Below are positions 8,197-16,088 of a stretch of 64,000 nucleotides of DNA, piece by piece. A model generated the notes under the pieces. It searched no databases and was not told the origin of the DNA. It saw only the letters and a list, made by a program, of their open reading frames with translations. The stretch spans positions 124,001 to 188,000 of the forward strand of contig CAVPMA010000015.1 of NCBI GenBank assembly GCA_963706315.1, written 5' to 3'. Made by a program: the position numbers and the translations under genes. Positions within the stretch are counted from its first letter, which is position 1; every line of letters begins with the position of its first letter. The stretch is from CALMEC01 sp963706315 (GTDB taxonomy: Bacteria > Actinomycetota > Thermoleophilia > Miltoncostaeales > Miltoncostaeaceae).

Positions 8197-9213
8197 ATGG
8201 CGGACATCGTCCTGATCGACGCACCGCTCCAGCCGGATGGAGGGCCGTCAGGCGCGCCCGCCGGGCCGACCGACGCGGAGGCGCTCGACGCCTACTCCCA
8301 GGTGATCACGCGCGTCGCCCAGCTCGTGGGGCCGTCGGTCGCGAACCTGCGGGTCTCGCGGAGCGTCCGCGGACGTCGCCAGGCCGGCAGCGGCAGCGGC
8401 GTCGTGATCACGCCGGACGGTTACATGTTGACGTCCGCGCACGTCGTCGACGGCGCCGACGGACCCGTGACCGCGGCGTTTGCCGACGGCACCGAGACGA
8501 CCGCCCGGGTCGTCGGCGCGGACCCGCTCTCCGACCTGGCCGTCCTGCGGGCCGAGGCCCCGCACCTGCCCCACGCGACGCTCGGCGACGCGGGTGAGCT
8601 TCAGGTGGGGCAACTCGTCGTCGCCATCGGCAACCCGCTGGGCTTCGGCGGCTCGGTGACCGCCGGCGTGGTGAGCGCCCTGGGTCGGGCGTTTCCCCTC
8701 CGGGCGGGCCGCCACGCCAGGATCGTCGAGAACGTGATCCAGACGGATGCCGCGCTGAACCCCGGCAACTCCGGCGGCGCGCTCGCCGACGGGCGCGGGC
8801 AGGTGATCGGCGTCAACACCGCCGTCGCGGGCGTCGGGCTGGGGTTGGCGGTGCCGATCGACTCCACGACGCGGGGCATCCTGGCGACGCTGATGCGTGA
8901 CGGCAGGGTTCGACGGGCCTACGTGGGCATCGCAGGCGGCACGCGGCCGCTCCCGCCGCGGCTGTCCGCGGAGCTCGGCCGCTCGCACGGCCTCGAGGTG
9001 GTCGAGGTCGTCGCCGACGGCCCCGCCGCCCACGCCGGCATCCGGGCCGAGGATCTCATCGTCGCGCTGGGCGACACCCCGATCGGCGGCGTTGACGACC
9101 TGCAGCGGCTGATGACGGCCGAGGCGATCGACGTCGAGATCTCCGTCTCCCTGTTGCGCGAGGGATCGCTCCAACACGTCGCGCTGCGTCCGCGGGAGCT
9201 GCCGTCCGAGTAG
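8197..9213 (+). CDS. HtrA/DegP-like serine protease with one PDZ domain, no visible export signal
   Basis: Trypsin-fold quality-control protease. The catalytic triad is H82 (SAHVV), D113 (LSDLAVL) and S192 (NPGNSGGAL); the PDZ domain covers about 240-330 (GLEVVEVVADGPAAHAGIR). The protein is 338 residues. Most HtrA proteins have a signal peptide or membrane anchor; the N-terminal 45 residues here are Pro/Gly/Asp-rich with no hydrophobic segment, so it is probably cytosolic or uses a start I cannot see. It diverges from the aldo/keto reductase and has a probable leaderless promoter. Confidence 0.92.
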   Translation: MADIVLIDAPLQPDGGPSGAPAGPTDAEALDAYSQVITRVAQLVGPSVANLRVSRSVRGRRQAGSGSGVVITPDGYMLTSAHVVDGADGPVTAAFADGTETTARVVGADPLSDLAVLRAEAPHLPHATLGDAGELQVGQLVVAIGNPLGFGGSVTAGVVSALGRAFPLRAGRHARIVENVIQTDAALNPGNSGGALADGRGQVIGVNTAVAGVGLGLAVPIDSTTRGILATLMRDGRVRRAYVGIAGGTRPLPPRLSAELGRSHGLEVVEVVADGPAAHAGIRAEDLIVALGDTPIGGVDDLQRLMTAEAIDVEISVSLLREGSLQHVALRPRELPSE

Positions 9214-9354
9214 GAGCGGTGCGACGGTCCCCGGCGCGAGGGACGAACCGCCCGGCCCGGCCCTGCCGATCCGGCGCCGCGTCTGCGAGGCTTCGGGCCC
9301 GAGGTCGCGCCGCTCCCCGTGACGGCACCCATCTCGGATGAAAGGACACGAGAC

Positions 9355-9552
9355 ATGACCGACGAGCCAACGGCGAAGCTGCGATACCGGGTGCTGACCG
9401 GCCCGGACGATCGCGCCTTCTGCGAACGCGTCAGCGCTGCGCTCGACGACGGCTACACCCTGCACGGCGCCCCGGCGGTGACGTTCGACGGGACGCGGGT
9501 CATCGTGGCCCAGGCGATCGTGCTCGACTCGACGGCAGGGTTCCGGCGGTGA
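9355..9552 (+). CDS. Small DUF1737 domain protein
   Basis: The 65-residue protein reads YRVLTGPDDRAFCERVSAAL, then GYTLHGAPAVTFDG, the usual pattern of DUF1737, a small domain with one helix packed on strands and no known activity. I start at ATG 9355 because GAAAGGA lies just before it; a GTG at 9319 is also in frame. Its stop overlaps the metZ start as GTGA, so the two are translationally coupled. A link to sulfur-amino-acid metabolism is suggested only by that coupling. Confidence 0.75.
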   Translation: MTDEPTAKLRYRVLTGPDDRAFCERVSAALDDGYTLHGAPAVTFDGTRVIVAQAIVLDSTAGFRR

Positions 9553-10760
9553 GCAAGGCGGAGGCGCCACAGCCAGACTGGCGTCCGGACACCCTCGCCG
9601 TGCGCGGGGGGACGAAGCGGAGCGAGTTCGCGGAGACCTCGGAGGGGCTCTTCCTCACCCAGGGCTACGTGTACGCGTCGGCCCAGGAGGCCGAGGATGC
9701 ATTCGCAGGCGAGATCGAGCACTACGTCTACAGCCGATACGGCAACCCCACGGTCACGGCCTTCGAGGAGCGGCTGCGGCTGATCGAGGGCGCCGACGAT
9801 TGCTTCGCCACGGCCAGCGGGATGGCCGCCGTGTTCAACTCGCTCCTCGCACTGCTGGACGCCGGCGACCGCGTGGTGGCGTCGCGGGCGCTCTTCGGCT
9901 CCTGCTACATCATCCTGAACGACCTGCTGCCCCGGTGGGGTGTGAGCACCACGTTCGTCGACGGCCACGACCTCGACCAGTGGCGCGCCGCGCTCGCCGA
10001 GCCGGCGCAGGCGGTGTTCTTCGAGTCGCCGTCGAACCCGATGCAGGACCTGATCGACATCGCCGAGGTGTGCCGCCTCGCCCACGAGGCCGGGGCAGTG
10101 GTGATCGTCGATAACGTGTTCGCCACCCCGCTCCTGCAGAAGCCCCTCGAGCTCGGAGCGGACGTGGTCGTGTACTCGGCGACGAAGCACATCGACGGGC
10201 AGGGGCGCGTGTTGGGCGGCGCGATCCTGGGTCCCACCAGCTATATCCGCAACCAGGTCGAGCCGCTGATGCGCCACACGGGACCGTCGATCAGCCCGTT
10301 CAACGCCTGGGTGCTGCTGAAGAGCCTCGAGACGTTGCGTCTGCGACTCGAGCATCAGTGCCGGTCGGCGCTGCGGCTCGCGACCTGGCTGGAGGGCCAT
10401 CCCGCGATCGCCGCGGTGCGCTACCCCTACCTGGCGAGCCACCCCCAGCACGAGCTCGCGCTGCGCCAGATGTCAGCGGGCGGGACGGTGGTGACGTTCG
10501 CGCTCGCGGGGCCGAAGGGCACCGGCAAGCGCGACGCGTTCGCGGTGGTCGACGCCCTGCGCCTGATCGACATCTCGAACAACCTCGGCGACGCCAAGTC
10601 CCTCATCACCCACCCCGCCACGACGACTCACCGGCGCCTCACCCCGTCGGAGCGTGAGGCCGCCGGGATCGCCGACGGGGTGATCCGGCTCTCGGTTGGA
10701 CTCGAGGATGTGGAGGACCTGCAGGCCGACCTGGATCAGGCCCTGCGCTCACGCGGCTGA
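9549..10760 (+). CDS. metZ: O-succinylhomoserine sulfhydrylase
   Basis: PLP enzyme that makes homocysteine directly from an activated homoserine and sulfide. The 403-residue protein has the fold-type I Cys/Met metabolism signature. The PLP lysine is near K213 in SATKHIDGQGRVLGG, a context typical of MetZ rather than MetB or MetC. YSRYGNPT near the N-terminus and the C-terminal SVGLEDVEDL are also present. GTG start at 9549 overlaps the DUF1737 stop. Homocysteine would feed MetH, encoded at 40.3 kb. The last 25 nt overlap the converging sensor kinase gene. O-acetylhomoserine specificity cannot be excluded. Confidence 0.9.
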   Translation: MSKAEAPQPDWRPDTLAVRGGTKRSEFAETSEGLFLTQGYVYASAQEAEDAFAGEIEHYVYSRYGNPTVTAFEERLRLIEGADDCFATASGMAAVFNSLLALLDAGDRVVASRALFGSCYIILNDLLPRWGVSTTFVDGHDLDQWRAALAEPAQAVFFESPSNPMQDLIDIAEVCRLAHEAGAVVIVDNVFATPLLQKPLELGADVVVYSATKHIDGQGRVLGGAILGPTSYIRNQVEPLMRHTGPSISPFNAWVLLKSLETLRLRLEHQCRSALRLATWLEGHPAIAAVRYPYLASHPQHELALRQMSAGGTVVTFALAGPKGTGKRDAFAVVDALRLIDISNNLGDAKSLITHPATTTHRRLTPSEREAAGIADGVIRLSVGLEDVEDLQADLDQALRSRG

Positions 10761-12139
10761 TCCGCCGCCGTTCCGTGCGGAAGGGTCACCGTCGCATCGA
10801 GCCCGCCGCCCGGTGCGGTGCGCAGCTCGATCGACCCGCCGTCCGACTCCACGAGTCGCTGGACGATGGCGAGCCCCAGGCCCGTGCCCTGCGTCGTCGC
10901 CCGCTCCGACCGCCAGAAGCGGTCGAACGCCCGCGCACGCTCCTCGGGGCCGAGCCCCGGGCCCTCGTCGCTCACGTGGAGCTCGTGGCCGCTCGCCGTG
11001 CGCGTGAGCGAGACGGTGATGGTGCCCCCCTGCGGCGAAACCGCGAGCGCGTTCTCGATGAGGTTGTCGAGGACCTGCTCCAGCCGGCCGGGAGCGGCCT
11101 GCACCACAGCCGGCCCCTCGGTCGCGGCGACCACCCGCACGCCCTGCTCCTCCACGAGCGGTGCCCACAGCTCGACGCGCTCGTGCACGAGGTCGGTCAC
11201 GTCGACGGGCTCCTGGTTGGCCGTGCCGGAATCGCTCCGGGCGAGCACCAGCAGGCCGGTGACGAGCCGGCCGAGGCGGTCGAGCTCGCCAATCGCCCCT
11301 TCGAGGTTCTCCTGCCCGGGGGCGTCGACGTGCTGCTCCAGGTTCTCGAGTCGCAGCCGCAGCGCCGCCAGCGGCGTCCTCAGCTGGTGTGACGCGTCGG
11401 CGACGAAGTCCTCCTGCGAGCGCACGAGCTCGGAGATGCGCTCGACCATCTGGTTGAAACGGGTTGCGAGCGAGCGCACCTCCGGCGGCCCGTCGACCGG
11501 CGCGCGGACCGTGAGATCGCCCTCGCCCGCGGCGCCAGCAGCACGCTCCACCCGTGCGAGTGGTTCGGCCGTCGCCCGCGCGAAGCGCCAGCCGACCAGC
11601 GCCGCGACGCCGAGCACCGTGACCGCGATCGCCGCCAGGATCGCCCACGACCGGCGCACCCTGCTGTCGACCTCGGAGGTCGGGTAGGTGATGCGGACGG
11701 CGCCGTGAATGGTTCCCCCTGATGCGACGGGAACCGCAACGAAGAGGATGTCGGCACCGAGCGTCTCGGAATGCCGTATGCCGGTCGCGATGCGCCCGTC
11801 CTGCAGCGCCTGAACGAACTCCGGGCGCGACGCGAACGACCGCGACTCGGCGCCCGGCTCGGACGTGTCGGCCACGGCGTCGCCCGCGGCGTTCACGATC
11901 ACGACCCTGCCGCCGGTGTCCTGCGTATACCTGCCGGCCGTCTGCTGGACCGATGCGACGGAGGTGCCGCGCTCCAGGGCGTCCTCGGAGAGCGACGCGA
12001 GCGCGACCGCGTCGCGCTCGACCTTGGTCGTGAGGTCGCGCCGCTCGTTTCGCGCCAAGGAGATCCCGAGGGGGATCTCGAGGGCCAGCAGGACGATCGC
12101 CGCGAGCGTGAGGTAGCTCGCGAGGAGCCGACGCCTCAC
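10736..12139 (-). CDS. Two-component sensor histidine kinase
   Basis: The 467-residue membrane kinase has one segment near 7-28, an extracytoplasmic sensor (about 30-163), a second segment near 165-185, a HAMP linker (186-240) and the HisKA helix with phospho-acceptor H251 (DASHQLRTPL). The ATPase domain follows, with NLIENAL, DEGPGLG and GTGLGLAIVQRLVE. The sensor has no recognised ligand motif. GTG start at 12139 overlaps the regulator stop as GTGA, so kinase and regulator are translated together. The signal is unknown; the closest candidate targets are the redox genes at 13-16 kb. Confidence 0.95.
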   Translation of the reverse strand: MRRRLLASYLTLAAIVLLALEIPLGISLARNERRDLTTKVERDAVALASLSEDALERGTSVASVQQTAGRYTQDTGGRVVIVNAAGDAVADTSEPGAESRSFASRPEFVQALQDGRIATGIRHSETLGADILFVAVPVASGGTIHGAVRITYPTSEVDSRVRRSWAILAAIAVTVLGVAALVGWRFARATAEPLARVERAAGAAGEGDLTVRAPVDGPPEVRSLATRFNQMVERISELVRSQEDFVADASHQLRTPLAALRLRLENLEQHVDAPGQENLEGAIGELDRLGRLVTGLLVLARSDSGTANQEPVDVTDLVHERVELWAPLVEEQGVRVVAATEGPAVVQAAPGRLEQVLDNLIENALAVSPQGGTITVSLTRTASGHELHVSDEGPGLGPEERARAFDRFWRSERATTQGTGLGLAIVQRLVESDGGSIELRTAPGGGLDATVTLPHGTAADQPRERRA

Positions 12140-12804
12140 CCAGGATCCCGAAGGCGGAAGCCCACGCCCCGCACGGTCTCCACCAACCCCGACTCGCCGA
12201 GCTTGCGCCGCAGCGAGGCCACGTGGACGTCGATCGTCTTGGTCGACCCGTACCAGCTGGTCTCCCACACCTCCTCGAGGAGCTGCTTGCGCGTGACGAC
12301 CGCGCCGGGGTCGGCGGCGAGCACCGCGAGCAGCTCGAACTCCTTGGCGGTGAGCGTGACCTCACGCCCGTCGACGCTCACGCGCCGGGCTCGCACGTCC
12401 ACCTCCAGGCTCCCGCTGCGCAGGGGCTCGACCTCAGCGTCGGCCCGCCCGCCTCCGGACGCGCGCCTCGTGACCGCCCGGATTCGCGCGATGAGCTCCC
12501 GCACCCCGAATGGCTTGACGACGTAGTCGTCGGCCCCGAGCTCGAGCCCGATCACACGGTCGCTCTCCTCGCCCCGGGCGGTGACCATGATGATCGGCAC
12601 GTCGCCTCGGGCGCGAATCGCCCGGCACACGTCGTAGCCATCCATGTCGGGCAGGCGCAGGTCGAGGAGGATCACGTCGGCGCCGTCGGCATCGAGTGCG
12701 GCCTGCCCCGTGGCAACCCGCTCCACCTCGTATCCCTCCCGCCCGAGCCCCTCGATGAGGGGCGCCGCGATCGCGTCCTCGTCCTCGACGATCAGCACTC
12801 TCAT
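12136..12804 (-). CDS. OmpR/PhoB-type response regulator
   Basis: The 222-residue regulator has a receiver with the acidic pair in VEDED, phospho-acceptor D48 (VILLDLRLPDMDG), T75 and K97 (DDYVVKPF). A winged-helix DNA-binding domain follows (about 125-220, LTAKEFELLAVLAADPG, RGVGFRL). All switch residues are intact. It is the first gene of the regulator-kinase pair and diverges from the Thr-rich protein at 12972 across 167 nt, so it may control both itself and that gene; I did not find a clear repeat there. Confidence 0.96.
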   Translation of the reverse strand: MRVLIVEDEDAIAAPLIEGLGREGYEVERVATGQAALDADGADVILLDLRLPDMDGYDVCRAIRARGDVPIIMVTARGEESDRVIGLELGADDYVVKPFGVRELIARIRAVTRRASGGGRADAEVEPLRSGSLEVDVRARRVSVDGREVTLTAKEFELLAVLAADPGAVVTRKQLLEEVWETSWYGSTKTIDVHVASLRRKLGESGLVETVRGVGFRLRDPG

Positions 12805-12971
12805 GCGGGCATGGTGACCGATCGTCTGGACGCGGTGAAGCGTCTTTGCCGTTTCCTTGCACTCTCCTTGTGAACCCCGGCGATTCGCGGGCTCTGGTCG
12901 CGCTGCGTTGCGCCTACCATTCCGGGTATCAGGACCACCCCGTGGAAGCGGGGGCCGGAGGAGGTGACGAG

Positions 12972-13391
12972 GTGACCGGATCGGATCGAGGAGACGCCCG
13001 CGTGAGCGGAACGGAGCGCCGGCTCAGGTTCCGGCTGATCCGCATCGGCGCCATCCTCGCGCTCGCTGCCGGGATCACCATCGCCGCCAACGTTGCCCTC
13101 TTGGGCTACGCGACCAATCACAACGACCCGGTCGGGCGACTCAGCACCAAGGCGCCGGTCACGACGACCACTACCGGCACGACGACGTCCGCGGCGCAGA
13201 CCGGCACGAGCCCCGCGCGGACGACGACCACAACCACGTCCTCGACTCCGGCGCGCACGACGACAACGTCGAGCGGATCGGCGACCACCCCCACCACGAC
13301 CGGCGGCGGTTCGACCGACGACCATGACGGGCGCAAGGGCCAGAGCGGCAAGGGCAGGGGCAGGTCCGCAGGGACGCCCGAGGACGACTGA
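12972..13391 (+). CDS. Thr-rich membrane-anchored hypothetical protein
   Basis: The 139-residue protein has an Arg-rich start (RRLRFRLIR), one hydrophobic segment (about 26-47) and then roughly 90 residues dominated by Thr, Ser and Gly, ending in a charged tail with DDHDGRKG. This layout fits a cell-surface protein with a wall-spanning, possibly glycosylated stalk. Start GTG at 12972 follows GGAGGTGA; GTG 13002 also has a GAGGAGA site. It diverges from the response regulator and precedes the ApbE locus on the same strand, interrupted by one opposite gene. No family recognised. Confidence 0.6.
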   Translation: MTGSDRGDARVSGTERRLRFRLIRIGAILALAAGITIAANVALLGYATNHNDPVGRLSTKAPVTTTTTGTTTSAAQTGTSPARTTTTTTSSTPARTTTTSSGSATTPTTTGGGSTDDHDGRKGQSGKGRGRSAGTPEDD

Positions 13392-13393
13392 CC

Positions 13394-13419
13394 GACCCGG
13401 CGCGGCCGGCGCCGGGGTC
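13394..13419 (+). terminator. Bidirectional hairpin between convergent genes
   Basis: GACCCGGCGC pairs with GCGCCGGGGTC (one bulged G) around a short GC loop, starting 3 nt after the Thr-rich gene and reaching the stop of the opposite gene. The stem is about 10 bp and lacks a T run. Confidence 0.45.
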
Positions 13420-13825
13420 AGCTCGCGGTGGTCAGGATGAGCAGCGCCGCCCCCCAGATCGCGGCGATCGCGACCCCAGCCGGCCAGCCGCCCGAGAGGG
13501 CGACCGCCACGACGATCGTCGCCACGAGAGCGCACCCCAGGATGATCATCGTCGCCCAGCGGACCTGGCTGAGCTCACGCCGCTCGTAATCGGTCACCGG
13601 CTGCTCCCGCGACACCGGCGGCGGCGGGCTCGCGGCGGGGTGCGCGTCCAGGTATGCGTCGAGGGTGCGCACGACGTCGAACGCCGCACGGTCGGCGTCG
13701 TCGCTCTCCCCGAGCCGCGTGAGCGCCTCCTGCAGCATCACCCTGCGCGCCTCGCGATCCTCGCGTGAGATGCGGTTCGTCCCCACAAATGAAGGATAGC
13801 CGTCCCTCTTGCCGCCCCAATACAA
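13418..13825 (-). CDS. Hypothetical protein with two C-terminal membrane segments
   Basis: Up to 135 residues: a soluble part with charged helices (SREDREARRVMLQEALTRLG) and a Pro-rich stretch, followed by two hydrophobic segments near 90-110 and 114-133. The topology suggests both ends on the cytoplasmic side. The start is uncertain: TTG at 13825 has AAGG very close by; GTG at 13786 skips 13 odd residues. It is transcribed against its neighbours in the ApbE locus. I do not recognise the family. Confidence 0.6.
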   Translation of the reverse strand: MYWGGKRDGYPSFVGTNRISREDREARRVMLQEALTRLGESDDADRAAFDVVRTLDAYLDAHPAASPPPPVSREQPVTDYERRELSQVRWATMIILGCALVATIVVAVALSGGWPAGVAIAAIWGAALLILTTAS

Positions 13826-13931
13826 CGAGCCTTAACACGACTTAGCGAAAGCATTGCCCGCGGCTTGCGCGCGTCTGGATCGCGGCCTCGTAGCGTGGAG
13901 CGCGTCATCCCCGCAGCCTCAGGAGGACCCG

Positions 13932-14261
13932 ATGAACAAGCTCCACATGACCGCGATCGCCGCGATCGTCGCCGGCGCGGTCACGGTCGGTGGCGTCGCG
14001 ATCTCGAGCTCCGGCGGCTCTGCCGCGCCCGCGACCACCACGAAGACCGTCGGCTCGAAGGTCATCGCCCAGCGCACCGCGTCGCTCGACGCGCTCGAGG
14101 CGTCGCTCGATCGCCAGCTTGCGGAGTCGGCGTCGACGGGCGCGCCCGTCGCTCAGCCCGCGGGCCAGTCGATCACCGTCGTCTCCCGAGCCGGGCACGA
14201 CGAGGATGACGATCACGGCGGCTTCGAGCGCGGCGACGACCATGGGTCGGGCGATGACTAA
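13932..14261 (+). CDS. Small exported protein with Asp/His-rich tail
   Basis: The 109-residue protein starts at ATG 13932 with AGGAGG well placed upstream. Residues 1-33 form a signal peptide or anchor (MNKLHMTAIAAIVAGAVTVG). A short helical part with SLDALEASLDRQLAES follows, then a tail of alternating Asp, His, Glu and Gly (GHDEDDDHGG and GDDHGSGDD). Such a tail could bind divalent metals or iron. The stop overlaps the next gene by 8 nt. It heads the unit that continues into apbE and the ferric-reductase-like gene, so a role as surface metal or redox partner is plausible but unproven. It lacks an FMN_bind domain. Confidence 0.7.
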   Translation: MNKLHMTAIAAIVAGAVTVGGVAISSSGGSAAPATTTKTVGSKVIAQRTASLDALEASLDRQLAESASTGAPVAQPAGQSITVVSRAGHDEDDDHGGFERGDDHGSGDD

Positions 14262-14547
14262 GACGACAGTGCGGGGATATGCCGTCGCGCTGAGCTTGCT
14301 CGGGTTCTCGGCGGCGTGGGCGGCGACGTCACGCGACCCCTTCCCCCGGCGGCAGGCCACGCAGGCGAGCGTCGTGGCGGCCGATCCGCGGATCGCCGCG
14401 CTCGACGCCCGCGCCGCCCAGCTTCGCCGGCGGGCCGCGGAGGTGCGCCGGATCGTCGCCGGGCGCCGCGCCGATGCCACCCGGCGGGCCGCAGCGGTCG
14501 TACGGGTCGTGAGCGCACCCGCCGTCACCCAGACGAGCACATCGTGA
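14254..14547 (+). CDS. Small membrane protein in the ApbE locus
   Basis: The 97-residue protein has a short hydrophobic N-terminus (YAVALSLLGFSAAWAAT) that is either a signal peptide or an anchor. An Arg/Ala-rich helix with coiled-coil character follows (LDARAAQLRRRAAEVRRIV), then a Val/Thr tail. ATG at 14254 overlaps the preceding stop; ATG 14242 is an alternative. Its stop overlaps the apbE start as GTGA. FMN-binding substrates of ApbE often sit in this position, but I see no [S/T]GAT-like flavinylation motif. Confidence 0.6.
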   Translation: MTKTTVRGYAVALSLLGFSAAWAATSRDPFPRRQATQASVVAADPRIAALDARAAQLRRRAAEVRRIVAGRRADATRRAAAVVRVVSAPAVTQTSTS

Positions 14548-15431
14548 TGGTGAGCCGCAGCGTCCAGGCCATGGGCACCACGTTCACCTTCATCGTCGAC
14601 GCCGAGGCGGGCGCAGCGCTCGCCGCCATGATCGACGCGGCGGTCGCCGACGTGGCGCGGCTCGAGGCTCGCCTCTCCCGGTTTCGTCCCGATTCGGAGC
14701 TGTGCGAGCTCAACCGCACGGGACACATCGACGCCGGCGACGATCTGCTGGTGCTGACCCGCCTCGCGGTCGAGGCCCGCGAGGAGACCGGCGGCCGGTT
14801 CGATCCAACGGTCCACACCGCCGTCGTCGGTGCCGGCTACGACCGCTCCTTCGACCAGCTCCCACCCGACGGGCCCGCGGCCACCGCGGCGGCGCCGCCG
14901 GCGAGCTGCGGCGGGCGCGTCGATGTCGACCTGGATCGGGGGACCATCCGGCTCGGTCCCGGCGTGGGCATCGACCTCGGCGGCATCGCGAAGGGCTACG
15001 CGGCCGAGGTTGCGTGCGACCGCCTGGCATCGGCAGGGCCGTGCCTGGTGAACGCGGGCGGCGACATCGCAACCAGGGCCACCCCGCCCGTCGGTCATTG
15101 GGCGGTCGAGGTTCCCGCAACGCCCGAAGCGCTCGTGGTCGGCGTCGAAGCCGGCGGCGTCGCGACCTCGGGCCGCGACCGCCGGGCATGGCGCCGCGAC
15201 GGGAAGCCGCTCCACCACATCATCGAGCCGTCAACGGGCCTGCCCGCCGACGGCGACATCCTGCGAGTCACGACCTTCGCCGGCTCGGCGGTGCGCGCCG
15301 AGGTGCTCGCGACCGCCCTCTTCCTCGCCGGCGGGGCCGAACGCGCGGTCGCCGAGGCCGAATCGCTCGGCATCCCGGCCGTGGTGGTCGCCGACGACGG
15401 CCGCACGCTCCTGACGCGGGGGCTCGCATGA
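14544..15431 (+). CDS. apbE: FAD:protein FMN transferase
   Basis: ApbE moves FMN from FAD onto a Thr/Ser of target proteins, producing covalently flavinylated electron carriers. The 295-residue protein has AMGTTF (9-14), the FAD-binding region with LGGIAKGYAAE, the VNAGGDI segment and HHIIEPSTG with the magnesium-site acidic residues around it. It lacks the usual lipoprotein signal, so it may act in the cytoplasm or be secreted another way. GTG start at 14544 overlaps the previous stop; its own stop overlaps the next start as ATGA. Pairing with a ferric-reductase-like membrane protein is a known arrangement for flavin-based electron transfer. Confidence 0.9.
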   Translation: MMVSRSVQAMGTTFTFIVDAEAGAALAAMIDAAVADVARLEARLSRFRPDSELCELNRTGHIDAGDDLLVLTRLAVEAREETGGRFDPTVHTAVVGAGYDRSFDQLPPDGPAATAAAPPASCGGRVDVDLDRGTIRLGPGVGIDLGGIAKGYAAEVACDRLASAGPCLVNAGGDIATRATPPVGHWAVEVPATPEALVVGVEAGGVATSGRDRRAWRRDGKPLHHIIEPSTGLPADGDILRVTTFAGSAVRAEVLATALFLAGGAERAVAEAESLGIPAVVVADDGRTLLTRGLA

Positions 15432-16030
15432 GCACGCCGACAATCTGGCTCGTGGCCCGGGCATCGGGCTTCCTGGCCTACGGGCTCATCGCAGCCTCAG
15501 TGCTGGCCGGCCTCCTTCTCAAGGCGCGCCCGTTCGGCCGGCGCGTGCGCGGCGCGACGGCGATGGAGATCCACCGCACCCTGTCGTTCCTCGGGCTCGC
15601 GGCCATCGGCGTGCACGGGCTGGCGCTTGTGATGGACCGGGCGGTCGACATCAGCATCCTCGACCTCGTGGTGCCCGGCACGTCGCCGTACCGCCCGCTG
15701 TGGACGGCCCTCGGCGTGGTCGCGGCTGAGCTCGCCGTGCTCCTGATCGTGTCGTTCCCGCTCCGGCGGGTGATCGGCGGCCGCATGTGGCGTCGCCTGC
15801 ACTGGGTGAGCTACCTGACGTTCGCGCTCGCGACCCTGCACGGCATCACGGCGGGCACCGACACCTCCCTCCCCTGGGCCCGAACCGTGTACATCGCCGC
15901 GGTCGCCGCCGTCGCAGCCGCGACGACCTGGCGGGCATTGGCGAGCAGCGCCAAACCGGCGCGCGCCGCCGCGGTGGCCACACAGCCCGCGCCGCGTCCA
16001 AATCCCGGCCGGGAGCAGCCGGCGCAGTGA
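15428..16030 (+). CDS. Ferric-reductase-like transmembrane heme protein
   Basis: The 200-residue membrane protein has about six hydrophobic segments and two histidine pairs in separate helices: H49/H63 and H125/H138. The H-x13-H and H-x12-H spacing is that of the bis-heme core of ferric reductase, NADPH oxidase and MsrQ proteins. It carries no FAD/NAD reductase domain, so electrons must come from another protein. The C-terminal 30 residues are an Ala/Pro tail. The ATG overlaps the apbE stop. With ApbE it would pass electrons across the membrane to an acceptor that cannot be identified here. Confidence 0.85.
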   Translation: MSTPTIWLVARASGFLAYGLIAASVLAGLLLKARPFGRRVRGATAMEIHRTLSFLGLAAIGVHGLALVMDRAVDISILDLVVPGTSPYRPLWTALGVVAAELAVLLIVSFPLRRVIGGRMWRRLHWVSYLTFALATLHGITAGTDTSLPWARTVYIAAVAAVAAATTWRALASSAKPARAAAVATQPAPRPNPGREQPAQ

Positions 16031-16074
16031 TCGGGCGACCCGGGCGGCCGCAGGCGCCGCCCAGGCCACGCCGG

Positions 16075-16080
16075 TAGGGT
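16075..16080 (+). promoter_or_regulatory. Leaderless -10 box of purD-purB
   Basis: TAGGGT (TANNNT) ends 8 nt before the GTG at 16089 and no ribosome site is present. Transcription would begin at the start codon or a base before it. Confidence 0.45.
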
Positions 16081-16088
16081 TCCGGCAC

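Noticed and set aside
14254..14547. Small protein as an ApbE flavinylation substrate
   Set aside because: Position fits, but neither this protein nor 13932-14261 has an [S/T]GAT or DgxtxAT motif; STGAP in the latter is not a match.
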